Both the position numbers and the translations under genes were made by a program. Below, in pieces: positions 51,652-62,830 of a stretch of 64,000 nt of DNA. Numbering within the stretch: position 1 is the first letter of the stretch; every line of letters begins with the position of its first letter. The notes below the pieces were generated by a model. The model ran no database searches. It had not been told where the DNA came from and worked only from the letters and a program-made list of their open reading frames with translations. The DNA comes from Circinella umbellata (lineage: Eukaryota; Mucoromycota; Mucoromycetes; Mucorales; Lichtheimiaceae): positions 124,001 to 188,000 of the forward strand of contig JAIWNF010000025.1 of assembly GCA_025093555.1 (NCBI GenBank). The letters run 5' to 3'.

Positions 51652-52572
51652 ATGCCGCCAAAATTAAGCAAGAAACAAAAGAAAGCACAAGAATTTCGTC
51701 AAAAACAAAAAGACAAAGCATTGTCCGAAGAAAATGCTGTACCAGAAGTAGATATTGTTTCTGATCAACCTGAATCAACGCCGATCAATGAGAAAAAACG
51801 AAAAGCAGAAGACAATAACGAATCCAGTAATGATAAGAATAAAGATAATGAAACAGCCGAAAGACCAAAAAAGAAAAACAGACGACCCAAAAAGAAGAAT
51901 GGTGGAAATAATGGCGAAGAAAAGAAGAACCGTTATATTTTGTTTGTTGGTAAAAGAAATTATTATTATATTGTCTTTGACTTTTGTGAGAAAAGCATCT
52001 ATTCATATAATATATCTACAATACATAGGTAATTTGGGATTCAATACAAAAGCAGAAGATCTTGCAAAGCACTTTGAAACAGTCGGTGAACTTCCAACTG
52101 TTCGTTTAATGACAGATAAGAAGACTAAAAAACCAAAAGGATTCGCATTTATCGAATTTAAAGATTCCCTTCCTTTATCAGTAAGTAATCATTTGCAGAT
52201 GTGTTATTATCAATCCACGTGAATATAGTTACTAATTCATAAAAAAACATATTTAATATATTTATAGAAAGCACTTGCATTTCATCATACCTACTTCAAC
52301 AAGAGACAGATAAATGTTGAACTTACAGCCGGTGGAGGTGGTGGTAGTGAAGCACGGAAAGAAAAACTCAAGGAGAAGAATGAAAAATTACAGTTAGAAC
52401 GAGTATGTATCTATTGCTGTTACTAATTTTGGTATATGTGAATAATAACTATTATCTTATGTACTAATGAATTTTTCTTTATGTGATACTATAGCAAAAA
52501 TGGCATAAGGATAAGGTAGTCGGCGAGGAACCCGCATCATCATATCAACAACAACAACAACAACAAGAATAA
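51652..52572 (+). CDS. NOP6: Nop6-like RRM protein of ribosome biogenesis, 220 aa
   Basis: Four exons: 51652-51949, 52029-52180, 52268-52402, 52495-52572 (663 nt, phases agree). A Lys/Glu-rich N-terminal third with several nuclear-localisation-type clusters is followed by one RRM. RNP2-type ILFVGNLGF spans the first intron, and RNP1-type KGFAFIEF is in exon 2. After the RRM come RQINVELTAGGGG and a Lys/Glu helix, the order seen in yeast Nop6, a nucleolar factor for small-subunit assembly. The C-terminus is a Gln tract encoded by CAA repeats. Confidence 0.87.
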
Positions 52573-53482
52573 CAATATTAAAGACTTGCATTTGTATCAT
52601 CATTTTACTACACATAATAACATAATGTTTATTTATTTCATGACTATATATATACATATACAAGTATATAACTGTTCTTCGATTTTCATCTTGTTATTAC
52701 CAGCTTGTGGGCATAGAATCACAGAATTTTAGATAATGAACATTGGCATCCGATTCGTTTCTGAAATTCCCTATTCGTTGTTGTGTTGAAAAAGGAAACT
52801 GTATCTACCCTTTGATAAACTACATTCAAAGTTAGTAACTTTTGCCGATAAATTTGTACACAATGGAGTATGGGCTTTTTGTCTGTTTGAAGATATAATA
52901 AACAATAATTTTCCAGGTCTAAGAGACCATAATCCACACAAATTTATATAGGTAGTACTATTTTAAGCTCTTTTTTATACGATATTTCCATTTGCACCCT
53001 AAGAATTCAAAGCGGATATTTGATCAATGTAGATACGGTCCTTCGAATGAGATAACATTAAATTAAAGTTGCAATGTAGAAGCTTGTTGCCTTATAGTAA
53101 TAATTACATGGCGTTTTATTTCTGCCACTATCCATGTGTTGATTGATGTACTAACTTTTATTCTACTTTATAGGTTATATATTACTTATTTATAATTTTA
53201 TAATGATAATAGTAGTATATTAGCAGTCGTCAACGATATCATTATTTTTGTATTCAATTGTCTTATTCAATTAGATAGTAAAGCAAATATCTTTTTAATT
53301 AAGGGTAAACTTTCTTTTTTCGGAAATGGAAATTACGCCACGTTTGCGAGTGGTGTCTAAATTTTGAGAGTGCATAGACAAACCACGCGGTTTTGTTTCA
53401 CCCCCGCATCATCCCAGCTTTATCAGTATTGTTGTTTGTTCTTTAAGCTTTTCTTTCTTCTTCTTTCTCATATATACACGCA
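52573..53482. other. intergenic region, no gene seen
   Basis: This is the 3' flank of NOP6 and the promoter side of the next gene. It contains AT-rich DNA and a GC-richer patch near 53330-53410, but no coding block or named site. Confidence 0.6.
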
Positions 53483-54380
53483 ATGTCGTATTCTTATCTT
53501 GAGCTTGTCAAGAACCGTTTCAAGAACTTTGATCGTTTGGATCCTTTTCCACAACTGACCAAGATTGTTGGTGAGCATTTATGTAAACCTCGATTGGTGA
53601 TTTTAACCACAATCTTGACCAAGATCTGTCTTGATCGTATTTATAGCTATGCTAAAGTAAGTAAACTTTATTTTACTATTATTACTACTATTAATTAAAA
53701 AGAGAGCGAGAGAGGGAATGAGAGAAAAGAAAGGCTTTTTCTATGGCAACAAACCAATTAATATTTTAATTACTTTTTTAAAAAAGATTGTGAATCCCAA
53801 TTGTGCACTGGATGCCAGTGGGGAACAAACGTTGGACGTTTTAGAATATCATCACCCACAAACAGCAGACGAAGTATATAATTTTTTGGCGGGTTATGGA
53901 GCAAAAGGACGTCAAGCTTATCTTAGTTTATTATTTTACGATTCGGGATTCTTATTGGCACGCACACTTCCTTTGTGTTTATTGACATATTTTGGATTCA
54001 AGAGAGCACCAGAATGGTGTCAACCTGGCGTCTGGCTTCATTTGGTGACGACTGTATGGGATTTAGGTGAAAATATCTTGTTATATTATTTGATCAAGAT
54101 GTATCCTTCACGCATCAATTTTGTTGCTTGGCTTGCTTCCGGTATGATTCAAGGCAAATGGATATTGTTTTGGTGTTCACTCGCATTGATCGTTGTTTCC
54201 ATGATATTTGCTATTTATCACGGTTTCCATGGGATGTTGAGAAACTCGGTATTGATGGAAAAAGATCGCAAGGAAAAAGAAAATGCGCGTCGTCATGTAA
54301 ATGATGCTTTACAAAGACAACGTAAAAAGAATACACCTGCTTCTTCCTCTGCTGCTGCTGCTGCAAAGAAAAACGAATGA
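53483..54380 (+). CDS. unknown multi-pass membrane protein, 255 aa
   Basis: Two exons: 53483-53656 and 53787-54380 (768 nt, phase 0 junction). Four hydrophobic stretches are visible, in order: around PRLVILTTILTKICL, around SLLFYDSGFLLARTLPLCLL, around HLVTTVWDLGENILLYYLI and around ILFWCSLALIVVSMIFAIY. The C-terminal 50 residues are strongly basic, then Ser/Ala-rich, and end in KKNE. That ending resembles a cytosolic tail with a dilysine-like ER-retrieval signal, but the spacing is not exact. I do not recognise the family. Codon use and splice signals match those of neighbouring real genes. Confidence 0.75.
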
Positions 54381-57137
54381 TCCTTTTAATTAATATAATG
54401 TTTTTCCTTCCCCTTCTTGTGTATACAAAAGCATCGTTTTTTTCTCGTACTCTCGTTATTTGGATTAATAATTACTAGTTTGTTTATTTTGAAAATAAGA
54501 ATAATTTATTATTACAACTTTATTCATATACTTTCTTTTCGTATATATATGAAATGACATCGATAGGAAGAAAGTGGCCAAATTAAGGATACTCTTGTTT
54601 CTTATCATTAATACTATTAATTGTCGATGTTTAAACTCGAAGTATCTCTTGAATTGAAGTGCTCCGTTTCGGATGTTGTTGCTGGGAATGTTGGTCTGTC
54701 GTTCACGTGCATTGTTAAATGCGCGACGCTGATGCGGGCGTTTGTAATAACAGTTTATCCCGTCCGCTATGTTTTGATTCCCATATCAGTAAAATCATTC
54801 TATTTTGCACAAAGTATCATAGCACTTACGTAGTAATTGGTAAAATTTTACTTTTTAAGCAGGGATGTGTGTGTGTGTGTGTGTAGAAAAGGATATTTTG
54901 TGCGTGGCCAGCTTTCAAAAACTCAAACTGATGAGAATCATGGGGTAGTAAGCTTGGCTTTTCACCAAGCTTAATTCCATAATCACTTGGCAATCGGCTG
55001 AGTACAGGTTGTATGTTAAGCGTTTCTCGCACGTACTGCATAAGTGATGTGATGCTATTCCATCGCCGAATATGATACAGTAGCTCGTCATGTAGTGATA
55101 AATACAATTTCTGCAGTTCATCATTTAGCCATATATCAAAGTAACTAGTATATGCTGTGCTGGTGCAATTTACTGTACCAACCTAGAAAATGCCTAAAGG
55201 CAGACCCCTTTATATAGATAAGCTACTTGTCAATAAAATCGGCACTTGAGTCTAGGTTCTGTCACGGGTCTTGTATTCCGTCTAATACGCTTGATGTACA
55301 ATGTTGCCGTTATTGTCCTTGCTATTAACCATAAACATTAGTTTCCTCGTCTTTCGGTGTAATTCCTGCTTGAATCCAAAGACTACTTATATAAAATACA
55401 GTTGTTGTAATTGTCAATGTGTGTTTGCTTATTTATATTTCGTACAATAGTATTATGTAAGCTCCTTATTTAGAACAGCTATAATATCTTGATTATTGAT
55501 ATTTAGAAAGTATATCATAACTTTTGAGGATATTTGAGGAAGTGTAAGAAGAGATAATAGTCTGATACTAAAAGAGACAAATAAAAAAAGTTACAAAGAG
55601 ATGGAAATATTTACAGGTGTTACGTAGTTCACCGGATGGACGACCCAAGTGAACCAGGTAAAGAAGTATGCCTGTGCTGCATTCATATCAAATATCAGCA
55701 GTAGCGTAGTGCATACCGTCAATTGTTTTATAACTATTCTATTCATAGTTATCAATGTGAGTATATAACCTTATTTTTTTTGTGCATATCGAAAGTTGTA
55801 TAAGTAGAACAATATTGTGACCAAGGGAATCTGCTGAGAACTTATATACAGCTTTATAGTTTTCAAATCTCATGGTTTTTATTTTCAATGTGGGACGTGT
55901 ACAAAAGGTGAGAAGAAAGAAAGGAAAGAGATGAATGACTAGTGTTTATTCTGTGTAGTTTAGTACAACCGACTGTTCTGACTGTCTTTGCAGTCTTGAT
56001 CAGCCACCCCTCAACCCCGTATTTCCTTGTACATTTTTTTTGTTCCTTTGGCAGTAAGACTAGCTAGCACTCGATCCACCGGTGAATAGTGATGATAGTG
56101 ACCAGATGGTGGTGGAAAAGACAGTGTGGGTGACGGCGATGAGAAAAGGGCAGGTTTGATGTCGCAGGTACAGAGTCCGGGCATGGAACTAACATCCGTA
56201 TTCGCTTTGTTGGAGGTAATGCTACTATGCAGGTGGTGTTGGCGGAAGTTCTTAGAGGGGAGATGGGGCAATAACCATTCTGTAGTTGTTGTGATTCTTT
56301 TGTGAGATTGACATGGACGACAAAAGGGTCAAGGGAGAAATCTCAGCTCCCCGGTTTATTTATTAGCCGTATAAAATGTAAAAGAAAAAAAATTCTGCCT
56401 TTTATGCTTTTATGCAACACACAAAGTAATTTTTATAAATTATTTTATATATTATGCTCTTGACGGTCACGTATATATGATACTATGGAATATATGTATT
56501 TATTTGCCTTACATGGTTTTATGATGATGTCTAACTCAATACATAAATAGAAAGTATAATTATAGTATCTAGAAGTATAAATATTACCATAGCAACGCTT
56601 AAAATAACAATAGAGGCTTATTAAAGCTACTACCTATGTATTATTAAATTTAACTATTTATGCCAAGAACAAAAGCCATACGCGTAATTTTTCTTTACCT
56701 GGAGCTAATTTTACATTTAATCACAATCCTGGTTTAGACCAGACGCATTAATAAAAGATGTATCCGAGAACACTATTGATATAGTGTCACAATACCGATG
56801 ATGAATATCGCGCTGTAAATGCAGTACTATTGATCAGTTTATTATGATTTTGCCAAGATCATGACACATAATGTTTTTTTATATAATATGATATATGTTT
56901 ATACGATCACAAAGAAGAAGCACAAAGAAAAAAGTTGCTTTATTTTTACATGCATGTGAACCACCCATTTAGTTAAGTTCACAGTTTCCCGTTGTTCCTC
57001 TTCTTTTTGTTCCCGATTATTTTTTTTGGTTCCTTTTTTTCCTTTTTTACTTTCTTTTTTTTTATTCTCTTCTAAAGAAGGGACCACTTTTTTTTGAATT
57101 AGAAGGTAAATTGTAATCGCGAAATTGTCATTAAATA
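54381..57137. other. 2.75-kb intergenic region with coding-like relics
   Basis: No complete gene is seen. On the minus strand, 55145-54826 gives an open stretch with WLNDELQKLYLSL and LPSDYGIKLGEKPSLLPHD, and 56271-56011 gives PVDRVLASLTAKGTKK. Both read like protein but lack splice-linked partners and are probably relics. A TG run lies near 54867-54884. The last 200 bp before 57138 are pyrimidine-rich and probably hold the syntaxin promoter. Confidence 0.5.
54826..55145 (-). pseudogene. unidentified coding relic
   Basis: The open frame contains a non-repetitive protein-like segment of about 75 residues (SITSLMQYVRETLNIQPVL, then LPSDYGIKLGEKP). It then degenerates into a His-Thr repeat encoded by the TG/CA run. 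It has no supported start or splice partner. It may be part of a lost transposon gene. Confidence 0.3.
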
Positions 57138-59311
57138 ATGTCATTTGCATTTAGTCGCGATCGTACCGAGGAATTTCGAGTAAGTTTTATCAATAATATT
57201 TGTTATTTCATTTTTACATATATGAAGGAGAAACAAGAAAAAGAGGGAAAAAACGAACCCATGCAACGCTCGTGTAACCTTCTTGGGTGTTAAATAAATT
57301 AAATTAAACTAAAGTTTTTTTTTTCATTTTTATTGTATAATTTAGACTTCTTATGAAGGAAGAAGAAGCAGGTAGAATTACCAATTTTTTTTTATCTATT
57401 TTAGCATTGAAAATAGACTATTATTACGTGGAACTGGGAACTAAATAATAAAGAAACTCACATCCATATAATAATTTTTAATTATATTAGTGATGATTTT
57501 GGACCTGCAAGAGTACCAGCGGGATATCGTAACCATTCACCGTCACCGGTAGCCGGCCATCGTCCCCACACACCTACAACTCCTGCTACTTCTACGACTG
57601 CTTATAGTAATCCATTTCAAACAAACAATCCTCGCGCACAATCCCCTCCACCACCCACACCCCGTCATAATAACGATGCTTATGAAATGCAACCGACACG
57701 ACCTCGACCACAACACGCAATGGATACAATGGATAATTTTCTTTCTGAGGTATATACTAAATGTTTCGAATAGATGGGAAGAATATCAAGATAGTTTATT
57801 ATGGATTTTATACAATGTTCACGTTTCTTGTTACTATATTTTGTGTAATCTCTTTTGTTGAAGGTGTGACTAAATAAAAATTTCGTTTATAAAATTATTT
57901 AGATCGAACAAGTAAAACATGAAATTGATACGGTAAACGGCGACATAAAGGCCGTGGAAAGCCTTCATAACCAAGCACTTGAGACTTATAATGAAGAACA
58001 ATGGCAATATTATGCAGGTGAATTAGAACGTTTACAACAAAATGTACGTGCTCAAAATAATAGCATCAAAAACAGATTAGCTGGTAAGTTAAATTTTCTA
58101 TTTGTGTGCCATTTTCTTTCTCTCTCTCTCTTCTCTCTCTGTCTGATTAGATAGGGAAAGTAAAAAGTTTATACTATGTGACATCCTGATAATTGACTAA
58201 AAATTGAATAGAAATTGAAAGTACCAATGCTCAAATGCATCATTCTGGAGAAAGTAAAATTCGTCAAACACAAAGTGAAAATGTACGAAAACGGTTCTTG
58301 GATACTATTCGACATTATCAACAAATTGAAAACGAGTATCGTCAAAAATATCGTCAGCGTATTGAACGTCAAATCAGGATAGGTTAGTACCATCATGATC
58401 ATTCTACCATTACGTTAAAATTGTTTTTGATGTATCTAATGCATCAATAACAACAAAAAAAAAACTTTATAGTGAAGCCTGAAGCTACTGAAGAAGAGGT
58501 AGAACATATCATGGATTCAGATCAGGGTACACAAGTATTTACACAATCGGTAAATCTTATTTATTTATTATATGATTATTATTATTTTTTAAAGTTATTT
58601 AAAGCTTACATTAGCAAATGCTATTATTACTTGCTAATAGATTATACAAGCTGGAAGACAAAGTTCAAGTCGTGCAGTATTATCAGAAGTGCAAAACCGA
58701 CATACAGATATTAAGCGTATTGAACGTACACTTTTGGTAAATGGATAAAAAAAATGTGTACAAAGATATTCGTTGATTCATTTATATATAATTTTTAATG
58801 TTAAACAAAGGAGATAAGTTTATAACTAATTTATTTATAATTGGGTGTTAATGATGCGCGATATAGGAACTTCACGACTTATTTCAAGATATGCAAATGC
58901 TAGTAGAGCGACAAGGTGAAGTAATAGTAAAAATCGACGATAATGCAGAACAAGTAGCAGGTGATCTCAAAGAAGGAAACCGTGCGGTCAAACGAGCTGT
59001 TGATTTTGCAAGATCTACAAGAGCAGTATGTATTTTTGTATTACCACACACGCATTTTTATTTATGGGAGTGATCGTCATAAATCATAAACATCATTAAC
59101 TCTTTGTTGTTATTGTTTTAACTAGAAAAAATGGTGTTGTTTTTTCCTTGTTATTATTCTTTGTGTTATCATTGCGATTCTTGTATGGTGGTTCGCGTTC
59201 GATCATGTTGTAAGTTTTATGCAGAGTAATCATTTTATATGTCAACCGTAATATTTACATAAGTCTGTAATTAACTTGCTGATATCTTTTAAACAATAGG
59301 GTGTTCAATAA
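57138..59311 (+). CDS. SSO1: Sso-type plasma-membrane syntaxin (Qa-SNARE), 368 aa
   Basis: Ten exons: 57138-57179, 57346-57371, 57491-57749, 57903-58083, 58212-58382, 58473-58549, 58641-58736, 58867-59025, 59126-59209, 59300-59311 (1107 nt, phases agree). A Pro-rich, disordered N-terminus (to about residue 105) precedes the Habc helices. The SNARE helix runs roughly from IIQAGRQSSSRAVL to DFARSTR, with the central Gln in LVERQGE, followed by a Lys-Lys and a membrane anchor (about 340-362). Sso proteins pair with Sec9 and Snc v-SNAREs for exocytosis. Exon 2 has only 26 nt and exon 10 only 12 nt, so automatic gene finders may miss both ends. Paralogue assignment (Sso1 or Sso2) is not possible. 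Confidence 0.92.
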
Positions 59312-60344
59312 TTCATTTCAAAAGCATAATAGTATTTTAATCCATTCCTTGCTATATAACGTTATTATTATCATTATTATTATATCTATGCTACTTATTC
59401 TTCTTTTTTATTCAACCATCAAACAACATCTATTCCACTCTTTTTTTTTATTTTCGATAAGATTCGATCCGCTCTTGCTAAAATATTTTTAATCCCCTCC
59501 GCGCTTAGTTATTGTACTATTTGTATAGGTACAAAAGAGAAACTAACTCGAATGTTCGCTATTATTCTTTTATTATTACCAGCACCAAAGAAACTTCTTT
59601 ATTCATATTATTACTTGCATAACGTGCAGAAAAAAAACATGTAATACGTATAGTTATAATTTACTTTTTAACTTTTTGAAATATATTATATAATTATTAA
59701 ACTTACCATTAGGTATCTAATTACGTAGTATTTGGTTTCGCTGGGATTTTTATTTGTTTGTTTTATTTTTATTTTTGGTATCCTTGTTCTCCGATAATTT
59801 ATATATTTTTCTGAATGATATCTCATCCACCCTTATCTTATTTACCTAATTGAGATCCCCTTTTTTAGTGGTTCAAATAAGGGGGCGGGATATAAGAATT
59901 GTATAGGCTATCTTCTTTTAATTAATTAACTTTTATCTTTTATTTATAAACCAATGTATATTTATAAAGCGCAATGCGAAACATAAAAAGCTTTAGATCT
60001 TCTCAGCTGTTGGTGAACGGAGTTATTGAGGACACGTGGAAGAAGATCAAAATTAATGGGTTGATCGAAAAAAAGAACAATGTAATTATCGGAAGAAGAG
60101 CCTTTTCTCGGCGATAATACGGAAAGCGCGTCATCAAAACAATATGAGAGTTTATGTATGATGTAATAAAATAATAATAATAATTTACAGTTTCTTTTTT
60201 TTTTTAATAACAAGATTCAATCACAAAAATTTAATAAGAATTAGAATAATAATAAATATGTACACTAAAAAAAAGGGAGGAGGAGAAAAAAAAAGAGATG
60301 AATAATATGGTAAAGAATAAAGGATAAAAGATATAAAAAGTAGT
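59312..60344. other. convergent intergenic region, no gene seen
   Basis: This stretch lies between the 3' ends of the syntaxin gene (+) and the F-box-like gene (-). It is AT-rich with T and A runs. The frames at 59301-59492 (+) and 59962-60213 (-) have no protein-like signal. Confidence 0.6.
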
Positions 60345-61097
60345 CTAACAACAAAACCAATCCATGCCAACAACACATTTTGTCACCCTAGTAATTCCCT
60401 CATGATGTTCAAACTCTAGTTGTCCACCAAAGTAACCACTGGTGCGTTTAAATATAGGTGTTCGTATTGGATTCACAGCGTGTAAACTTCGTTTTAGTAC
60501 GACATTATTCTGGGTAAGAACTACTGCTACACCAATAATACCTGCTGGTGTACTAGGTTGTACCCAACCAGTATTATTATTATTGGAGTCGATTACTGTC
60601 GTTTTTGTATTTATTATTGTTGGTGTTGCCATATTCCTTCGGCCCGCCGTTGGTAATAGTGTATTATGAGGATAAGTTGAAGCTGATGATGATGGTAACG
60701 ATAGAATGGATGGTTTGAAATGAATTTTACGTTTTTGATATTCAAATTGAGTAAGTTGTAATCGAGAACAAAAAGAAAAATGAATGGTTGCTTTGGTTTC
60801 CATTGGGTTAGGAGGTAAACAAAGCATATGTTGTTCAAAAGTATGAATGGATGGAAGTTGAGTCCCAGGTATTAGCTGAGCCTGGATGACAGGTGAATAA
60901 AGTGGATCGGATATAAGTAAAACATGAAGATGACGGTCGTTAAAAAAGGGATGGTCAAGTAGAAGTCGATCGAAATAAGGGCTGTCATCCTGGACTAGCC
61001 TAACAATATCTTGAACTGGTAAATGAGATAAGATGACTAACACAATTTCGAATGGAAGTCTTCCTGATATAATGTTGGCAAGACTGAGAAGATTCAT
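60345..61097 (-). CDS. F-box-like protein, single exon, 250 aa
   Basis: Uninterrupted frame from ATG 61097 to the stop at 60345. Residues 13-48 (LPFEIVLVILSHLPVQDIV and on) have the Leu-Pro start and hydrophobic spacing of an F-box, the motif that binds Skp1 in SCF ubiquitin ligases. The rest has no recognised repeat domain. The middle is Ser/Thr/Asn-rich, and the C-terminus has a Gly-rich beta-like segment (TSGYFGGQLEFEHHEG). The ligase substrate is unknown. The gene is intronless while nearly all neighbours have introns, so a retained intron in the middle low-complexity part cannot be excluded. Confidence 0.7.
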   Translation of the reverse strand: MNLLSLANIISGRLPFEIVLVILSHLPVQDIVRLVQDDSPYFDRLLLDHPFFNDRHLHVLLISDPLYSPVIQAQLIPGTQLPSIHTFEQHMLCLPPNPMETKATIHFSFCSRLQLTQFEYQKRKIHFKPSILSLPSSSASTYPHNTLLPTAGRRNMATPTIINTKTTVIDSNNNNTGWVQPSTPAGIIGVAVVLTQNNVVLKRSLHAVNPIRTPIFKRTSGYFGGQLEFEHHEGITRVTKCVVGMDWFCC

Positions 61098-61692
61098 CTC
61101 ATTGCTGATCTATGAATAATTTTATGAAAATAATAAACTGGTTTCTTCTAGAAAAAAATAAAAGGAAGATAAAAAGAAAAAGAAAAAGAAAAAAGGCGGG
61201 GGGAAAAGAGAGGAAAAAAAAGTTTTTAAAAAGAAGAAAGAAGTTGATGGACATCCTTTTTATATCTTTTTTCTTTTTTATATGTTTTTGAAGTAACGGT
61301 TTTTTTTTGTGGTGTCACAACAGATTACAGCTGCATGCAGCAAGTACATCCATTATAAATTACTGAAGCTAAACAAGATTTTCTTTTTTCGGTATGCATC
61401 ATTCCGAAATGCAGCAACTCGTCTTTCCCCCCCCCCCCGATTCTCTCTCCCACTTCCACCCCCAAAACTAATAAAAAGCTATTAAGAGACCCAATTTTTT
61501 AAAAAAAGATCATGGCGCTCTGCTTTAACTTGGGGTCATTTGAGTGACCACAACTGACTTGGTATCACACGTGCCGAGACACAACCCTCAAGAAACCAAG
61601 GAATATTTTCCTCTTTTTTTCTTTCCCGCTATATTATAATAACTACTTTCTTCTTTTTCTCTTTTTTATTAACATAACCTCATTATTTTAAA
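61098..61692. promoter_or_regulatory. divergent promoter region, F-box-like gene / YPT1
   Basis: This 595-bp region separates two opposite start codons. It has purine-rich runs on the F-box side, C- and T-rich tracts on the YPT1 side and an 11-base C run near 61429-61439. No TATA box stands out. The pyrimidine tract before YPT1 is typical of fungal housekeeping promoters. Confidence 0.55.
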
Positions 61693-62830
61693 ATGAATCC
61701 AGAATAGTAAGTCGACTTGTTCAGCTCTTTTTTTTTTATATATTCAAAAAACAAAATAGGGTTTAACTTATTTTCTTATAAACTTTTCTATTTTCACTTT
61801 TTTCTTCTTAGCGATTATCTTTTCAAATTATTATTAATTGGTGATTCCGGTGTCGGTAAATGTCTTTATAATATATATAATATTAATACTTGAAGTTATA
61901 TTATCACCCTTCTAAACTCACTTTATTGTTAATTCATATTATAGGCAAATCATGTCTTCTTTTACGTTTTGCTGATGATACTTATACCGAGTCTTATATT
62001 TCCACTATCGGCGTAGACTTTGTATGTACCTTTTTTTTTCAAAAAAAAAATTAAAATGAATAAAGAGAGGGGGGGGGGAGAGAACGATGAGATGAACCAA
62101 ATGAAGCTTTTATGTTTGGAGTTGGTTGAAGTAAAAATCAAAAAGAGGTTTTTGGCCAAGTAGAAAGGTATTGATCTTCTCTTAATCCAACACTTGTAGA
62201 AAATCAGAACCATTGAACTCGAAGGCAAAACAGTTAAATTGCAAATCGTAAGTGATTATTTTATAGCAAAGTAGAAAAAATAAACAAGGGGGCTGACCTG
62301 ATTAATATCAATTAGTGGGATACAGCTGGTCAAGAAAGATTTAGAACAATCACATCATCTTATTATAGAGGTGCACATGGTATCATTGTTGTATATGATG
62401 TAACTGATCAAGATAGTTTCAACAATATTCAAATGTGGTTGCGAGAAATTGAACGTTATGCAGCTGAAGGTGTTAGCAAATTGCTCGTTGGTAACAAGAA
62501 TGATTTAACTGATAAAAAGGTGGTTGATTATACTGCTGCCAAGGTAAAATATATATTTTCTTATTTTGTTAAATAGTATGATAATTATTTGATTATTCAT
62601 CACAATATATCTGGTGGATCTTAAAATAGGAATTTTCTGAATCATCTTCAATTCCATTCCTTGAAACTTCTGCTAAAGATTCGTCTAATGTTGAACAAGC
62701 ATTTTTGACAATGGCAAAACAAATCAAGGATAAGATGGGAAATTCAACTATCAATAATAATCCACAACAAACAGTTAGAGTTTCAGCTGGTGCTTCAGTT
62801 CAACCTAATCAAGGTGGTGGTTGCTGTTAA
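61693..62830 (+). CDS. YPT1: Ypt1/Rab1 small GTPase, 203 aa
   Basis: Six exons: 61693-61706, 61812-61855, 61945-62021, 62200-62247, 62316-62543, 62630-62830 (612 nt, phases agree). G-box residues are all present: GDSGVGKS at 15-22, effector STIGVDF, WDTAGQE, GNKNDL and ETSAK. The end GGGCC is the double-geranylgeranyl signal. The Rab1-type sequence around the effector region points to ER-to-Golgi and autophagy traffic. Exon 1 is only 14 nt (MNPE plus two bases), so the start is easily missed. The P-loop is split by an intron after the first base of the Gly codon. Confidence 0.97.
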
